Part shown: positions 36,058 to 48,554 of the stretch, one piece after another
Position numbering within the stretch: position 1 is the stretch's first letter
How the letters are laid out: every line of letters starts with the position of its first letter
Position numbers and translations under genes: made by a program
Assembly: GCA_947685225.1 (NCBI GenBank)
Contig: CANTUV010000078.1
Span: forward strand, 434,001 to 498,000
Origin: Garcia nutans
Lineage: Eukaryota; Streptophyta; Magnoliopsida; Malpighiales; Euphorbiaceae
Direction of reading: 5' to 3'
Length of the DNA stretch: 64,000 nucleotides
The notes under the pieces: model-generated
The model's database searches: none
Told to the model about the DNA's origin: nothing
Seen by the model: only the letters and a program-made list of their open reading frames with translations

Positions 36058-37272
36058 CGATGTAAAATGGGGATCTCAGTCCGATACTAAAAAAATTGGG
36101 ACTCCATATAACCTCATTATCTCACTGATATACAGCTTAGCCAACCTCTCAAGTGAGTAGTCTATCCAAACTGGAAGAAAATGAGCTGTCTTTGTCATTC
36201 GATCAACTATCACTCATATTGTATCATGCTTCTTTCCGGTCAAAGGCAATCCAGTCACAAAATCCATCTTCACTAGCTCCCATTTTCACTCTGGCACTGA
36301 TAATGGCTTAAGCAACCCTAAAAGAACTTAATGCTCAGCCTTCACTCTTTGGCAAGTGAGATTTCTGGATACAAATTCTGCTATGTTCCTCTTTATATCT
36401 AACCACCAATAATGTTGCTTCAAATCCTGACACGTCTTAGTACTACCAGTTGCATAGCACAGAGTGACTGATGTGCTTTCTCTAAAATCTTCCTCTTCAA
36501 TCATGTATTATCAGGAATACATAGTCTATCTCTCGACTACAAGTTGCCATCATCTTTTACATAAAAGTCTTAACTCTCCCCCTTTTCGCAACCCATCACA
36601 ATCTTCTAGATTTTTTCATCTTCCAACTGGGCTTCCTTAATCTGATTCAACAAAACTGGTCTCAACTGTAACTGAGCAATCAATGCATCATCATCACATG
36701 ACTCAAATTTGGCATGCAATGCTCTCAACTCAACAAGCAATGAGAGAGAATAAGTAGTCGACCCTGCCAAAGACTTCCAACTTAAGGCATCCGCAACTAT
36801 ATTTGCCTTTCCAGGATGATAATCAATCAAATAATCATAATCTTTAATAAACTCTAATCACCATCTCTGCTCAAATTCAGCTCTCTCTAAACACCCAGAT
36901 ACTTCAAACTCTTATGATCTATATAAATGAAATATTTCTCCCCATACAAGTAATACCGCCAAATCTTCAATGCAAAAATTATGGCTGTTAGCTCCAAATT
37001 ATGAGTCAGATAATTCAGTTCATAAGGCTTTAATTGTCGAGAGGCATAAGCAATGACTTAACCCTCCTACATCAGAACACATCTTAAACCACTATGTGAA
37101 GTATCATTTTATGTCACATAAGGTTTACCTTCCACGGGCAGGATAAAGACAGGAGCCTGAGTCAACATCTCCCTCAACTGCTCAAAATTCGTCTGACATC
37201 AATCTATCCACACAAAGCTAACCTCTTTTCAAAGTAATCTTGTGAGTGGTGTAGCTATCATAGAGAAACCCT
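36058..37272 (-). pseudogene. Gypsy RNase H and integrase N-terminal half (heavily broken)
   Basis: At 36606-36830 the minus strand reads MIDYHPGKANIVADALSWKS, the end of the RNase H domain, with the usual Arg of DALSRKS changed to Trp. Between it and 36058 come fragments of the zinc-binding and DD(35)E parts of integrase, with many stops. Between 36830 and 37272 lie RNase H fragments. Confidence 0.75.
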
Positions 37273-37932
37273 TCACAAACCGATGATAATACCTGCCAAT
37301 TCCAGAAAACTTCTAACCTCTATCACAGTCTTTGATGGACTCCAATTCAAGATAGCCTCAACTTTACTCGGGTCAACTCTAATACCCTCTGCTGAAACCA
37401 CATGACCGAGAAAAGTCACATGATCTAGCCAAAAATCACACTTAGACAACTTAGCATACAATTGCTTCTCTCTCAAGGTCTGCAGTACAATTCGCAGATG
37501 TCTGTCATGATCTTTCTCATTATACGAATACGCCAAAATATTATCAATAAAGACTACTACAAATTGATCTAAATATGGTCTAAACACCTTATTCATCAAA
37601 TCCATAAATGATGCTAGTGCATTAGTCAATCTAAAAGGCATCATCAAAAAATCATAATGCCCATATCTCGTGCAGAAAGCTGTCTTGGGTATATCCATAT
37701 CTCTAACTCTCAACTGATGGTGCACTGATCTCAGATCAATATTAGAAAACAATGTTGCTCCCTTCAACTGATCAAAGAGATCATCTATTCGAGGTAATGG
37801 ATATTTGTTCTTGATGGTCACCTTATTCAACTGTCGGTAATCAATACATAATCTCAAGGTGTCATCCTTCTTCTTCACAAATAAAACAGATGCTCCCCAC
37901 GGAGACACTAGGGCAGATGAACTTTTTATCAA
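37273..37932 (-). pseudogene. Gypsy reverse transcriptase with mutated catalytic motif
   Basis: An open stretch of 219 codons contains SPWGASVLFVKKKDDTLRLC, IDYRQLNKVTIKNKYPLPRI and YAKLSKCDFWLDHVTFLGHV. The catalytic F-x-DD motif reads FVVVFIDNILAYS near 37530, so the second catalytic Asp is Asn. Other family positions are also altered (DLRSVHHQL for DLRSGYHQL, and FRLTNA for FGLTNA). The enzyme should be inactive even apart from the upstream stops. Confidence 0.88.
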
Positions 37933-38559
37933 GCAACTCCTATAACCACACCTTCAACTTTAATTCTGCAGGTGCCATCCGATAAGGGGTAATAGAGATG
38001 AGAGTCGTACCAGATATTAAATCAATACCAAACTTCACATATCTCTCAGGAGGTACCCCTGGCAACTCATCAAGGAAAACATCTAAAAACTCGACAACTG
38101 TAGATATATTACTCTGGTATCTACCACATGAGCAAGATATGCCTCACATCCCTTCCGAATCATTCTCACAGCTGATACAACTGAAATAAACATTGATAAA
38201 AGGTGTCTCTGCTCATTAGATACCACCACAACTCTACCATTACGTGTTCTTAGGGTAACATATTTTCACTGACAGTCTACCATAGCCCCATGCCTGGATA
38301 ATCAATCCATGCTCAGAATCAGATCATACTCCCTAAATACATCTCAATCAGGTCACTGAAAAATTTCTCATTTTGAACAACAACAGGACTATCTCGGTAT
38401 GAATGATTCTGTGCCCTAAAGGATTTATAACCAACACATCAAATTCTAGGGACTCCTAATGTAAATCACTCACAGACAAGATGGATGTACTAATGTATGA
38501 ATGAGTCGACACGGGATTTATCAATGTAAGAACTGAAGTGCCAAATAAAATAAAATACC

Positions 38560-39842
38560 GGCTATGATAGCTGAAGCATCCGGCAGCATCTGCATCACAT
38601 AAATCTGATGTGATGGCCCTGCATCCTCTGGTCTACTACCTGTTGTAAAACCTCCTCTTCGACCAGACCCTGATCGACCATCTCTACCAAAACCTCTGCC
38701 ACCACGACCCCCTCTGACACTGGATTTAGAAGCTGTTGCATATGCATGTCTGTCACCTAGTGGCTCTAGATAGTCTCTGATAAAATGGTCTAGTGATCCA
38801 CATCTATAACATACTGTTGGTGCACGTGTCCTTCAGCAGACACCTCCATGTGCCCTACCACAATGAACAAAGGTAGGTGGAACAGTCTTTTGAGTCACTG
38901 GGGTTGGGGCACTAGCCACTGAGGCTGCAGATCTCTATCTCTATCTCTACTATTGTACTGACCTGCTAGACTGCCTCTAACTCCTACTGAACCTCTGAGA
39001 AAATCCCCCTAAACCTCTCTTCACTGATGATGGCTCTGCCTCACTCTGGGGTCTCTTAGCCCTCCTCTCCTCTCCTCTGGCAGCTGCTGTAAGATCCTGT
39101 ATTTTCTCTACACTCCTGGCAGCTGCAACCAATAGAAAAAAATTATAATACTGAGAGCCTGCCACAAAACACATGATAGAGGGTCTCAATCCCTCCTCAA
39201 ACTTCTAGCATTTGTCAATCTCATCATATATAATCCCTCCAGCATACTGGCTCAACCGAATAAACTCAATTTCATACTCTGCCACAGTCCTCGTGTCCTG
39301 CCTCAAACTGAAAAACTCCATATTTTTAGCATATTTATACTCTCTGGGAGTATATTTCTTCTCAAATTTCAGCAGAAAATCATCATAAGTAAGAACTAGT
39401 GGAACAGTTGTACCATGGGAAATCGTCTTCCACCACTCATACGCATCCCTCTGCAATAGATATCTAGCATAATCAAAATTCTCCTCTGGACTAGCCTGCA
39501 GCTAAATAAACACCCTCTGAACCTTGTCCAGCCAATGCTCTGATATAGTCGGGTCTGTAGTGCCAATAAAATCTGTGGTTCCAAACTTTTTCAACTTGTC
39601 ATATTTTCAAGTCGGCAACTATTGTTGCAGTTACAGTTGCGGCTATGGCTGCTGACCAGAGCCTATCTCAACAACTCCACCATATGCAGTACCCAGTCCG
39701 ACGAAGCCGCCTCAGCTGTTGGTCTAACTAGCACAGAAGCAGACGCCTCTCCAGCAGTCTCAACGCTAGCTCCAACTCTACCCTCATTAGGAGCTACACT
39801 CTTCGCACTACTCTCTGCAGACTGATGCATCCTAGATGCCAT
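38560..39842 (-). pseudogene. Gypsy gag with zinc knuckle (broken)
   Basis: Start codon at 39842 (MASRMHQSAESSAKSVAPNE). The capsid part at 39205-39456 reads MQRDAYEWWKTISHG, then FEKKYTPREYKYAKNMEFFS and LRQDTRTVAEYEIEFIRLSQ, the gypsy gag (UBN2/Retrotrans_gag) pattern. The zinc knuckle near 38770-38812 is CYRCGSLDHFIRDY, where the last metal-binding Cys is Tyr. A Gly/Arg-rich tail (RGGRGGRGFGRDGR) follows. Several stops interrupt the frame. Confidence 0.82.
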
Positions 39843-39993
39843 AACTCCATATATTTACAAATATAATAAAATTTGCTACATCAAAGATCAGATAAATTTT
39901 CAGTGCCAATGCATGTACCATAATTTAAAACCATATTTAAAATTCTCATTTTCTCTCTCTAAAAACCTACCTAGGTCGAGAATATCAAACCTA

Positions 39994-40006
39994 GGCTCTG
40001 ATACCA
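39994..40006 (-). other. Primer binding site of the gypsy element (Met tRNA)
   Basis: The minus strand reads TGGTATCAGAGCC, complementary to the 3' end of initiator Met tRNA, 7 bp inside the 5' LTR. Confidence 0.88.
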
Positions 40007-40013
40007 AAATATA

Positions 40014-42799
40014 TATAATACCCTTACACCCCATATACATATCGTACATATACCCAACATATGTAAAATACGCATATAAAGTATAAAGATGCCACAACTC
40101 GGTTTAATAAAAATTTCACAATTCAAATTTAAAATTCCAAATACTTAGAATTTATATTTAAATAGTGAATAAAATATTCTTTCTTAATTATAAATTACAA
40201 TATAAGTATTTCATATGAAAATCTCTAGAAAAAATTCACTAGAGTTTTGCCTGTAATTGGATAATTCTAAAAATTTAACAGTAACACAACCTGTATAAAA
40301 ATACTCTCAATATATAATACATCACATCTTTCCCCAATACTTCTCAATTTCTCCATATTTTCTCAAAATATTTATATATATATATATATCAAAAACACAT
40401 ATAAATTTTTTTACTTCATACAAATTATTCAAAATATTCTTTATAATTTATAATATATATACTCCAAAAATATAACATAATATACATAATATTAAAATGT
40501 ATTATAATATAAAATATGTACATGCTGACAAATGACTATAATCTTGATGTACCCAAAAATCAACTCAACAAGCAATCTTAAATCTAGACCCGACTCAGTC
40601 TAGAAGAACTCTCTAGCTTTACTGGATCAACTCTGTCACCTGTGCGATGAATTACAATCGCGCTAAACTAAAAGTCTAGGTGTACAAACTTTGATAATAA
40701 TAAAACTATAAAATAATACCAATGCATAATACCATTGTATTTGATGTCACAATGTGGCATACAATTCCATTTAAAATATAATCTTTAATTATTTTATAAT
40801 TCACATTAACACATACACAGACATGGGCCCAAACAAACTAATATATTATTTAAATCTCAGAGTTACTATTTTGGTCCAAATTGACACTAAGTGTCTAGCC
40901 CCGAGGTAAATCATATATCAATAACGCCAAACGTCTAGCCCCGAAGACAAATCATAAATCAGTGATGTTAAGCGTCTAGCCCCTGAGACAAATAACATAT
41001 CAATGACGCATAACATCTAGTCTCGAAGGCAAATAATGAGGATAACCTTATAGACATGCCGCTAAACACAGAACTCTAAAAATTGAATAACATACAAAGT
41101 ACACAATAATTCATATTTTTCACAATTAACTTTTTCTCATCATATTGCCTCATTTTCTCATTCATATCAATGTTAATTCATTATATCTCATCATGTTTCA
41201 TTATTTCATCATAATGTATTTCATTTCACATAAATATCACATTACCTAAATATTTTTGAGTCATTTTTACACAATGCACATAATTCACATTTCATTCATT
41301 TTAGCCATTAATAATGGCTTTTCATAATGCATACATAACAATTTAAATATCATAGCACAATGTTCATGAATGTTCTTGTATCAAGTAGCTTAACACATTT
41401 TTTAAGCAAAATGTGTTAAGTCCAATTTATTGCCAACATATCTAATTTATCAAAAGTTTGTACTTACCTCACTAAGCACTCAAATGCAAGCTACAAATCT
41501 TTCACCAACCTTCACTTCTAATTTGCCCTTCAACACTAGGGTTAGGCAATCTACTTCTTCTTAATGCCTAAACCAAATGATATCAAATACAATAATTTAA
41601 TATCACATTTTAAGACATTTCCAACAATAAATTCTAATTAAACATCACACCAATAAATTTTTAAAATTTAGCATTTTCTTACTTTAACTTAGAAAATCCA
41701 TGTTAATCCATTTAAATTGGTGTTTTAAATTCATTTATATTATTAAAAATATATTATAACATATTTTAGTCAATTACATTTAATAAACACACATACGTTT
41801 GCAAAATCCTAAAATGTCATAATCTTCACCAATGAAGGTTTTTCATTCCAACTCATTCCAATTATTAATCCAAGCTTATATCCATCACTTATATCATTAA
41901 AGAACATGATTTAAATATTCAAAACAAATAACCAATTATTCTTTGAAAATTTTCTTTTTAAAACCTAAATTCAACACTACCTTATCTAATCTCTAACCAA
42001 ACTTAACTAAATCCATTAGTTGACTTTAAAATTCTTATTTATGCATCAAAACAACATATTTGGAACTAAATTGAACAATTAAAACTCATGATTTCAAAAG
42101 TTCATATGTTCCATAACCCTAAATTCTCTCTCTTCAACCAACTCATCCCAAACTTCACCATTTCTTCAATCCAACTTACAAATCATTAATAACTACTCAA
42201 AATAACTTCATACATATTCAATTAAGCAATTAAATCATGCTAATAGAAAATTTCAAACTCAACATTATCTCAATTTCATGAAAATCTAAAGAAATGAGTT
42301 AGAGAACTTACTAATTCAAGAGAAAATCACCAAAACTTCACTTAAAACCTTGAATTTCTTTCAATTATGGAAGTTTGGAAGATGAAAAAATCTCCCTCTT
42401 GGTTGCTATGGAGGTTCGGCCAAACATGAAGAAGAAGAAGATAAAGATCACTTTTTATTCTCTCTTTCTTTCCACTTTGAAATTTAACCATATATATAAT
42501 ATTATTTTATTATATTTTTAATTAATTATTTATTTAATAAAAATCATAAATTACATCTTCCATTCAAAAAAATTTATTTTTAATTTATTTAAATAATTTT
42601 AATTTTTCAAAGTAAATTTATAATATTGCTACTTGATCTTTGACTTTTCCATTAAAGAGTTGACTTTGGTATATATTATGTATATTGCATATATATTTCA
42701 CATATATATTTTACTTTTTTACTTAAAATTCTTCAATTTTTTATTTAATTTTTTTATTTTTTATTTTATTTAATTTTATAAAAAATTAGGAATGTTACA
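40014..42799 (-). repeat. 5' LTR of the gypsy element (2786 bp, the fuller copy)
   Basis: Begins on the minus strand with TGTAACATTCCTAATTTTT and ends next to the PBS. It keeps the segment at about 41474-42405 that the 3' LTR has lost, and has the empty site for the hAT MITE. It shares the (AT)n run near 40372-40390 and the GTCTAGCC repeats. Flank GACTT at 42800-42804 is the target duplication. Confidence 0.9.
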
Positions 42800-42804
42800 G
42801 ACTT

Positions 42805-43596
42805 TTTTATTTTGAACTCTTTTTGCAAATATTTTAAAATGATTGAAAATTTTATTTTTTTGAGCTAAGAAATTAACCTATGTAAACCTCAAGTAAATAT
42901 CAGCAAGTACAAATGTATATAACTTGCCACCTAAGCTAGCAACTCTATTTGGTCCAAACAAATCCAAGTAAATGAGTTCTAAGGGTCCAGAAGTACTTAT
43001 AATATTTTTAGATTTGAATGAACTTTTATGTTGCATACCAAATTGACAATGTTCACAAGTCCTATATTTATTAAATTTTAAATTAGGGAGATCATCAATC
43101 AGTTCATCTTTACTAATGCATTGTAAGTGATTCATACTAGCATGTCCTAGTCTTATATGCCATAACAAAGTATCATTATTAATGATAATCAAACATTCAA
43201 ATGCATTATTGGAATGTAAGTTAATTTTATATATATTGCCAATTCTAACTCTTTTGAATACAAATTTACCATTTGAATTGGTAACTTTGCATCCTTTAGA
43301 GTTAAAATTTACATCATATCCTTTATCATATAATTGACTTACACTAAGCAAATTATGTTTCAACACATCAACAAGCCACACATTTTCAATCATATTCTTA
43401 CCAAGTATGTCAATGGAACCAATGTCAATGATTTTACCTCTAGCATTATTTTCAAAAGTAACATTACCACCATGCTTGTAAGTGTTGTAAAAAACTTTGC
43501 ATTACCCGTCATATGCCTTGAGCATCCACTACCCACAAGCCAAACATTTTCATTGATAGTGGATTTTAGGCATACATATAAAACAATAATGTTCAT
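42805..43596 (-). pseudogene. Copia protease end, GAG-pre-integrase domain and integrase N-terminus (right of the gypsy insertion)
   Basis: At 43390-43596 the minus strand reads NENVWLVGSGCSRHMTGNAK; WLVDSGCSRHMTG is the normal family motif with Asp changed to Gly at the protease catalytic position. At 42878-43393 come VWLVDVLKHNLLSVSQLYDK and WHIRLGHASMNHLQCI (the zinc-binding HHCC start), then EHCQFGMQHKSSFKSK and LELIYLDLFGPNRVASLGGK, the first catalytic Asp region of integrase. Confidence 0.85.
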
Positions 43597-44860
43597 CTTC
43601 TTTTAGGCACCCAAATGAAGTTAGATCATTGGGGATTAATAGTAGAGAGATCTTCTAACTTGAGATGAGTCTTCCTAATATAGCAAAATGTGCTTTTATG
43701 TCCAAATTTCATACAATAAGTGCATTGATACAAGGTTCTATACTAATGCACTTTCCTATTGAAATTCAATAAACCATGCACATAATTGCAAGTGTGTATT
43801 GAATGAGATTATTTTTATGCATTTTTGTGTTTATGCACATGTCTTGTATACATGAATGCATAGTTTGCTCTTAGAACTTTAGTTCCAGAGCCTTATGAAT
43901 CCAATGTAATCCTCTTATAATAGGAAAGTACATTGAACAATCCAATCCAATCCAATGAACGTTTATGTTGCATACCGAATTGACAATGTTCACAAGTCCT
44001 ATCTTTATTAAATTTTAAATTAGAGAGATCATCAACCAGTTCATCTTTACTAACGCATTGTAAGTGATCCATACTAGTATGTCCTAGTCTTATATGTCAT
44101 AACCAAGTATCATTACTAATGATAATTAAATATTCAAATGCATTATTGGAATGTAAGTCAATTTTATATGTATTGCCAATTCTAACTCTTTTGAATACAA
44201 GTTCACCATTTGAATTGGTAACTTTGCATCCTTTAGAGTTAAAATTTACATCATATCCTTTATCACATAATTGACTTACACTAAGCAAATTATGTTTCAA
44301 CACATCAACAAGCCACACATTTTTAATCATATTCTTACCAAGTATGTCAATGGAACCAATGTCAATGATTTGACCTCTAGTATTATTTTCAAAAGTAACA
44401 TTGCCACCATGCTTGTAAGTGTTGTAAAAAACTTTGCATTGCTTGTCATATGCCTTGAGCATCCACTACCCATAAGCCAAACATTTTCATTGATAGTGGA
44501 TTTTAGGCATATCTATAAAACAACAATGTTCATCTTCTTTTAGGTACCCAAATAAAGTTGAGTCATTGGGGGTTAATAGCAGAGAGATTTTCTAACTTGA
44601 GATGAGCCTTTCTAATATAGCAAAATGTGATTTTATGTCTAAATTTCATATAATAAGTGCATTGATACAAGGTTCTATACTTATGCACTTTCCTATTGAA
44701 ATTCAATAAACCATGCACATAATTGCAAGTGTGTATTGAATGAGATTATTTTTATGCATTTTTGTATTTATGCACATGTCTTGTATACATGAATGCATGG
44801 TTTGCTCTTAGAACTTTAGTTCTAGAGCCTTATGAATCTAACGCAATCCTCTTATAATTT
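43017..44860 (-). repeat. Tandem segmental duplication (period 937 bp) inside copia pol
   Basis: Copy 1 is about 43017-43923 and copy 2 about 43954-44860, both starting AATGAAC(T/G)TTTATGTTGCATACC and ending CAAT.CTCTTATAAT. They duplicate the pre-integrase domain and the preceding Cys/His region, with scattered substitutions. A (TCCAA)n run of about 20 bp lies at the junction (43936-43955). The second partial frame at 44097-44462 repeats LKHNLLSVSQLCDKGYDVNF. Confidence 0.9.
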
Positions 44861-44899
44861 TTAGGTTTGTTTTATGCATTAGTGTTCTTTATAATTTCA

Positions 44900-46490
44900 A
44901 CACTAGATGTTTGAGTTGTAGATACTTTTACAAATGTTGGTGCATTAGATGTAGTGATGGATGAGCTATTGAATCCTAACCATGTTTCTAAGAGGGTGAC
45001 CTTTGATTTTTGATCAATGTATCTAAGGCCTCTTTTCCCTTGTGAAATTTTGAAATAGATTCTTTTAACTCATTTATTTCATCCTTCAATATTTTATTTT
45101 TCTGTATCATATTTTCTAAACTTTATGAATTTTTAATCATTTCATCAATTGATTTTCACAATTGTTCATTTGAGGTCTTTAATTCTAATGTAGAGTTTTT
45201 CAAGCATGCAAAATTCTTTTCTAGCTTAGAACATTTATTCTTATAAAATTTCATCTTAGAAAAATACTTTTCCAATCCAAGGTTCATATGTTTAATTAAA
45301 TCAATATCATTTAAAGCATCAACAACATCATTATCATATGCAATTAAGTTCAAAAATTGAGTACCTACCTTATTGGAGTCATTTTCATCCTCAATAGCCA
45401 TGAGACATAAATTAACAATTTCTTCCTCTTCTTCTTCTTTCTCTTCTTCACTTGAGGAATAATCATCCCATGTAACTTTGAGTGATTTCCTCTTTTTCTT
45501 ATCCCACTTTTTTTTTATTCTTCAACTTGAAACAATCTGATTTGATGTGACCGGATTTGCCACATTCATAACATTTTACTTCATTCTTTTTATCTTTATT
45601 TTTGAAGGAGGATTTAGAAAATGTACCTTTGTTAGCTTATAATCTTCTCTTTCTCTTCCAATCACTTATTCTTTTTTAAAGCATTTCCATTTCTTCTTCA
45701 TCGTCACTATCTTCATTACTTAAGCTCTCAACTTATTTGATTGCCTTGAGAGCTATTACTTTTTTTTTTTGTTTCTCACCTTGTTTTTCTTCCTTTTCGT
45801 TGTGTAGTTCAAAAGTTAGTAGCTTTCCCATAAGATCATCGATTCTCAAAGTGCTAAGGTTATGAGCCTCTTCAATAGAAGAAACTTTTGACTCAAAGCT
45901 CTTCCTTACACTAAGAGCTCTCAAGATTTTGCTATTAACGTCACCTTGATCATATATCTTACCATTTTTTTAATTCATTGACAATGGCAAACAAGTGGTT
46001 CATCATGTCGGTTATATTTTTGTTGGGTTCATCTTGAATAACTCATACTATGTACATGCATTTGCTTCTTGGTGAACCTCACTTGGGTAGTACCCTCATG
46101 ATAGTTCTCAAGAGTTTTTCAAATGCAATGTACATAAGTGAGATGTTGGACTCTCCCATCTTTTTTCCTTGATATTGAATTCATCAGGATGGATGTTGCT
46201 CTGTTATTCTTAAACCGATCTTTCATATTGACACTTGATCATTGTGATTTATGAAGAGAAACTTAGACACCATCAACTTCATGAGTAGGAGGTTTTCACT
46301 TATTTTCAATAAATTTCCATAACTTAATTCCTTTACTATCTAGGAAGAAATACATCTTATGTATCCAATAGGAATAATCTGTTCTATCGAAATAGAGTCT
46401 AAGGAATGAAGTTAGGTTTTCATATGTGTAGGTGTTTGTTGGCGGAATGGTTATCATTTTGGATCAAATTTTACAATTAAGTTTAAAGAA
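44900..46490 (-). pseudogene. Copia gag with CCHC zinc knuckle (broken)
   Basis: Reading on the minus strand from 46480: MITIPPTN, YENLTSFLRLYFDRTDYSYW (the UBN2/DUF4219-like gag start), then RALSVRKSFESKVSSIEEAH and LRIDDLMGKLLTFE (45733-45924). The zinc knuckle CYECGKSGHIKSDC (about 45535-45583) has all four ligands. A Lys/Glu-rich coiled region follows (45156-45401, FSKMKFYKNKCSKLEK). Stops and frameshifts separate the pieces. Confidence 0.8.
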
Positions 46491-46497
46491 ATTTACT

Positions 46498-46509
46498 GGC
46501 TCTGATACC
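46498..46509 (-). other. Primer binding site of the copia element (Met tRNA)
   Basis: The minus strand reads TGGTATCAGAGC three bases inside the 5' LTR end, complementary to initiator Met tRNA. Confidence 0.88.
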
Positions 46510-46512
46510 AAT

Positions 46513-47760
46513 TGTTATCCCAAATTAACAACCAAGAGGGGGGTGAATTGATTTATATAAAGAGTGATGGTAAATTTAAAATTCAAAAGTAAGAGATGAA
46601 GAAGATATAGAAGAAGATTAAGTAGAGTATAGAAGAAAGAATACAAAGAGTTACAGTGGTTCAGATTTACCTCAATCCTACGTTCACTTCTTTAAGAACT
46701 TGTTAAGGTTCCATTAGTCTTGAGTTTTTACAAGCTTAACTCTAACTTGGTATTTTTACTAGTTCACTCCGAACTATTACAATGGTTTAAGATTAATCAT
46801 CACAACCCTTATAAGATTTCTTTCAGGCTCACTCTAATAACCTAAGTATTTCCAAGCTTACACTCAAACTTTTGATGGTATTTAATGCTCACACCCAACA
46901 CTCAATCAATACAAATATAGTTTTGATGCAAAGAAATGAAAGTTTTTTTGTTTGGAAATTACAATCACAATCTTACATAAAAATAAAATTTCTTGAGGTA
47001 TTTATAGCCTTCAAGTCTTCAACTAGCTGTTTGAGGTAGGAGCCAACATGTTTGATTCTTGTCTTTCACTAACTTATTATCCAGAGTATATTCATAGTCG
47101 GACTAGTCCCAGTTTGGTCATACTTTAATAAGGCCGGTCAAAATAATAAAAGTTCGATCGTACTTTTTAAAAATCTAACTAATGCTCTTTCAATGATTGG
47201 TCCACGTGTCATCCACTAACTGAGTGGAGATATAACGACTTCTGATTTGAAGAATATTTAAACAATCCGGTTGGACTTACATCTGGTCCAGTCAGATTTC
47301 TGTTGGTACGTTCAATTTCTAGGCTTACCTTTGGTCATCAATTTTACTGGATATTTTGGACAATTTCTGCTTTAAAGGTTCAGTCGACATTCTTGATGGT
47401 CCAGTCAAACTTCGCTGGTACTCTGAAAAAATGGGAGTACATTTAACCGTGAAACTTACTATATGAATTTTCATTTATCACAACCAATGGTGTGGTTAGA
47501 CTCATTCATGGTCCAAGCAGACTACCAATGGTTTGGTGAAATCTTGGGAGTACTTTCCACCGTGAACCTTTCTATGAAAATTTTACTCATATTGGTATGA
47601 AAAGTATGGTTGGTCTTCAGTGTGGTTCGATTGTGCTTTTTAATATTTCTTCAAAACTTTATCTTCCTGCAAAATGTAAGTTGATACAAATGTTAGTTGT
47701 ATTCAATTTGATTTCTTATGATAACAAATAGAGTAACTATGCCAGGGGTTTGGCTAATAA
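46513..47760 (-). repeat. 5' LTR of the copia element (about 1248 bp)
   Basis: Colinear with the 3' LTR at 26985-28230. The PBS next to its left end shows this is the 5' copy of a minus-strand element. Confidence 0.9.
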
Positions 47761-48416
47761 TAGCAAAGTATGAGTTATGCAAGCATTATCCTTCTAAAAA
47801 AAACTCTTTTTCTTGCTCTTCTTTTCAATCCCATGGTTTAATAGTGATTTTCTTGAAGAATCACATATAAAATCACTAAATCCTATCAAAACTATGAATT
47901 ATTTTCTAAAGGTTCTTTGGTCGTTTTTAAGTAAATAAATGGAAGAATAAGAAGAAAGAAAAGAGAAGTGACGGTGAAGATGATGTTTGGCCAAGATGAA
48001 GAGGACGAAGAAAAAAAAAGTAGTCAACTTTACTTTTATAATATCTTAGAGTTTTGATTCTATGTATTGTTCGTATCTTAACTTTAGTACATATACTTTC
48101 TTTCATTGTCTCTTAATTTGATTTTTAACTCTGTAAAATTATAAAAATAATTATTTTAAATTCCTATTATCCATATATATTTCAATTATGGTAAAATTTT
48201 ATTTTAAGCCACATGTGCATTTCTACAATTTTTACCGCTTTAAAATATTTTTTAAAAAATACCGATTAATCCATATTCGAATTTAATTTTCACTTTTAAG
48301 GCTTATCCAATATTATTTTTCTACCAATTCCAAATGCCCAAGCCATATATAACACCATGCACAATCCATCATATATACAATACAGAAAATCACAACATGA
48401 AATTTCAGATATTACA
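47761..48416 (-). mobile_element. Old solo LTR-like sequence, left (U3-side) part
   Basis: Continuation of 25572-26984 after the copia insertion. On the minus strand it starts TGTAATATCTGAAATTTC, like a chromovirus LTR. It contains GATGATGTTTGGCCAAGATG, which parallels the gypsy LTR motif GTTCGGCCAAACATGAAG. It ends at ATTACA (48416) before AAAGG, the target duplication partner of AAAGA at 25567-25571. Confidence 0.55.
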
Positions 48417-48554
48417 AAAGGCCTTTATCCTTCCATCCTTTGGATTGATAGAGAGGGAGGGCATAGCTTTTGGTTTTTCATTTTGTCAAAAAGCTTAACA
48501 ATAAAAATAGATGGCAAGCACTTAATCAAATTGATCAGGTCATATAGGAATAAG

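Larger units (their letters stand above)
32714..42799 (-). mobile_element. Ty3/gypsy chromovirus-like retrotransposon (Tekay/Del type), inserted into copia integrase
   Basis: Minus-strand element: 5' LTR 40014-42799, PBS 39994-40006 (complement of TGGTATCAGAGCC), gag 38560-39842, protease/RT/RNase H, integrase, a chromodomain-like C-terminus, polypurine tract and 3' LTR 32714-35192. Target duplication is GCCTT (32709-32713) and GACTT (42800-42804), 4 of 5 bases. Removing the element and one target copy restores the copia reading Lys-Lys-Val-Tyr-Val-Ile. Long LTRs (2.8 kb) and a chromodomain fit Tekay. The coding region is full of stops. Confidence 0.9.
26985..47760 (-). mobile_element. Ty1/copia retrotransposon, Sirevirus (SIRE/Maximus) type, split by a gypsy insertion
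   Basis: Minus-strand element with 5' LTR 46513-47760, PBS at 46498-46509 (complement of TGGTATCAGAGC, initiator Met tRNA), gag with CCHC knuckle, protease/pre-integrase region, integrase, RT, RNase H, an extra ORF, a polypurine tract and 3' LTR 26985-28230. The RT wording (MSMMGELKFFFRLQIKQY, TASRPDIMYSVCLC) is typical of Sireviruses. The gypsy element at 32714-42799 sits inside the integrase. Stops and frameshifts are spread through gag and pol, so it is non-autonomous now. No clear target duplication was found for this element. Confidence 0.88.
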
